This document shows, in pieces, positions 4,897-5,120 of a DNA stretch of 5,120 nucleotides. This DNA is from Anaerobacillus sp. (GTDB taxonomy: Bacteria; Bacillota; Bacilli; Bacillales_H; Anaerobacillaceae), in assembly GCA_007120055.1 (NCBI GenBank), contig SKOL01000333.1:1-5120 (forward strand). Reading direction: 5' to 3'. Made by a program: the position numbers and the translations under genes. The notes beneath the pieces are model-generated. The model made no database searches and was not told the DNA's origin. It worked only from the letters and a program-made list of their open reading frames with translations. Every line of letters starts with the position of its first letter. Within the stretch, counting starts at the first letter, position 1.

Positions 4897-5120
4897 ATGA
4901 ACTTGTTTGAAAGACTTTATGATGAGCAAGAAAATGTAAATGTACAGTTTATTGGTTTTACTACGGAGAGTGCACGCTATGATTTCGGGATTGTTTATAC
5001 AAATATGTTCTTTGGAAAGCCTCTAGTTATTTGCATGCAAACTGGACGCTCGACATTAATTTGTGCAGAAGAAGCTGAAAATATCGATCACGTGCAGAAA
5101 GTTTTCCAAATTAAATGCGA
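4897..5120 (+). CDS. DUF3055/SAV0927-like small cytosolic protein, 3' end cut off by window
   Basis: The frame is open from the ATG at 4897 to the window edge, giving 74 complete codons plus two bases. AAAGGAGG (4881-4888) lies 8 nt before the ATG; an in-frame TTG at 4891 is too close to that site to be preferred. The sequence begins MNLFERLYDEQENVNVQFIG and continues with RYDFGIVYTNMFFGKPLVI (residues 27-45) and CMQTGRSTLIC (46-56). From memory, the pattern LYD...E.V...F..F..E..RYDF.IV.T..FFGK.LV..MQTGR fits the DUF3055 / SAV0927 group of short Bacillales proteins, about 90 residues long and of unknown function, so perhaps 15-20 residues are missing. There is no signal peptide or membrane helix. 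It has its own consensus promoter. The family call is by recall and needs a profile search. Confidence 0.7.
   Translation, partial: MNLFERLYDEQENVNVQFIGFTTESARYDFGIVYTNMFFGKPLVICMQTGRSTLICAEEAENIDHVQKVFQIKC

Noticed and set aside
4734..4910. 58-codon plus-strand open frame starting MKLVMNSM
   Set aside because: It has no ribosome binding site, runs through the perfect TTGACA/TATAAT promoter and overlaps the start of the well-supported DUF3055-like gene. It is most likely a chance open frame.

Overview
This AT-rich window looks like chromosomal DNA of a low-GC Gram-positive bacterium of the Bacillaceae type. The signs are strong AGGAGG-like ribosome binding sites, a perfect sigma-A promoter, Gram-positive lipoprotein signal peptides and Firmicute-type families (DUF939 exporter, DUF3055-like small protein). 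The very acidic exported proteins would suit an alkaliphilic or salt-tolerant relative, but that is inference. I recognise no phage, transposase, CRISPR, rRNA or tRNA.

Layout: (1) 1-624, minus strand, 5' part of a membrane protein of the FUSC/DUF939 'aromatic acid exporter' family, running off the left edge. (2) 800-1696, plus strand, a lipoprotein NodB-type polysaccharide deacetylase, closed by a clear intrinsic terminator. (3) 1852-2964, plus strand, a lipoprotein with a copper-amine-oxidase-N-like domain and an M23 (LytM) metallopeptidase domain. (4) A long two-tier hairpin at 2968-3038 fills the gap before the convergent gene (5) 3040-3996, minus strand, a membrane protein resembling CcoG/FixG but lacking its ferredoxin segment. 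(6) A 256-nt divergent region, 3997-4252, with a sigma-A-like promoter and a perfect 16-bp palindrome over its predicted transcription start, plus a second 7-1-7 palindrome. (7) 4253-4717, plus strand, a small GAF-like protein. (8) 4897-5120, plus strand, the N-terminal part of a DUF3055/SAV0927-like small protein behind a consensus sigma-A promoter, running off the right edge.

The genes do not form one long operon. The two neighbouring lipoproteins fit a shared cell-wall job on the outer face of the membrane: removing acetyl groups from a polysaccharide (probably peptidoglycan) and cutting peptide crosslinks or stems. The terminator between them argues for at least partly separate transcription. 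The CcoG-like and GAF genes are divergent and could share regulatory DNA. I see no strong evidence for an undescribed multi-gene system. The best leads are the reduced CcoG-like protein with its putative operator, the insertion in the M23 domain, and the duplicated start region of the GAF gene.
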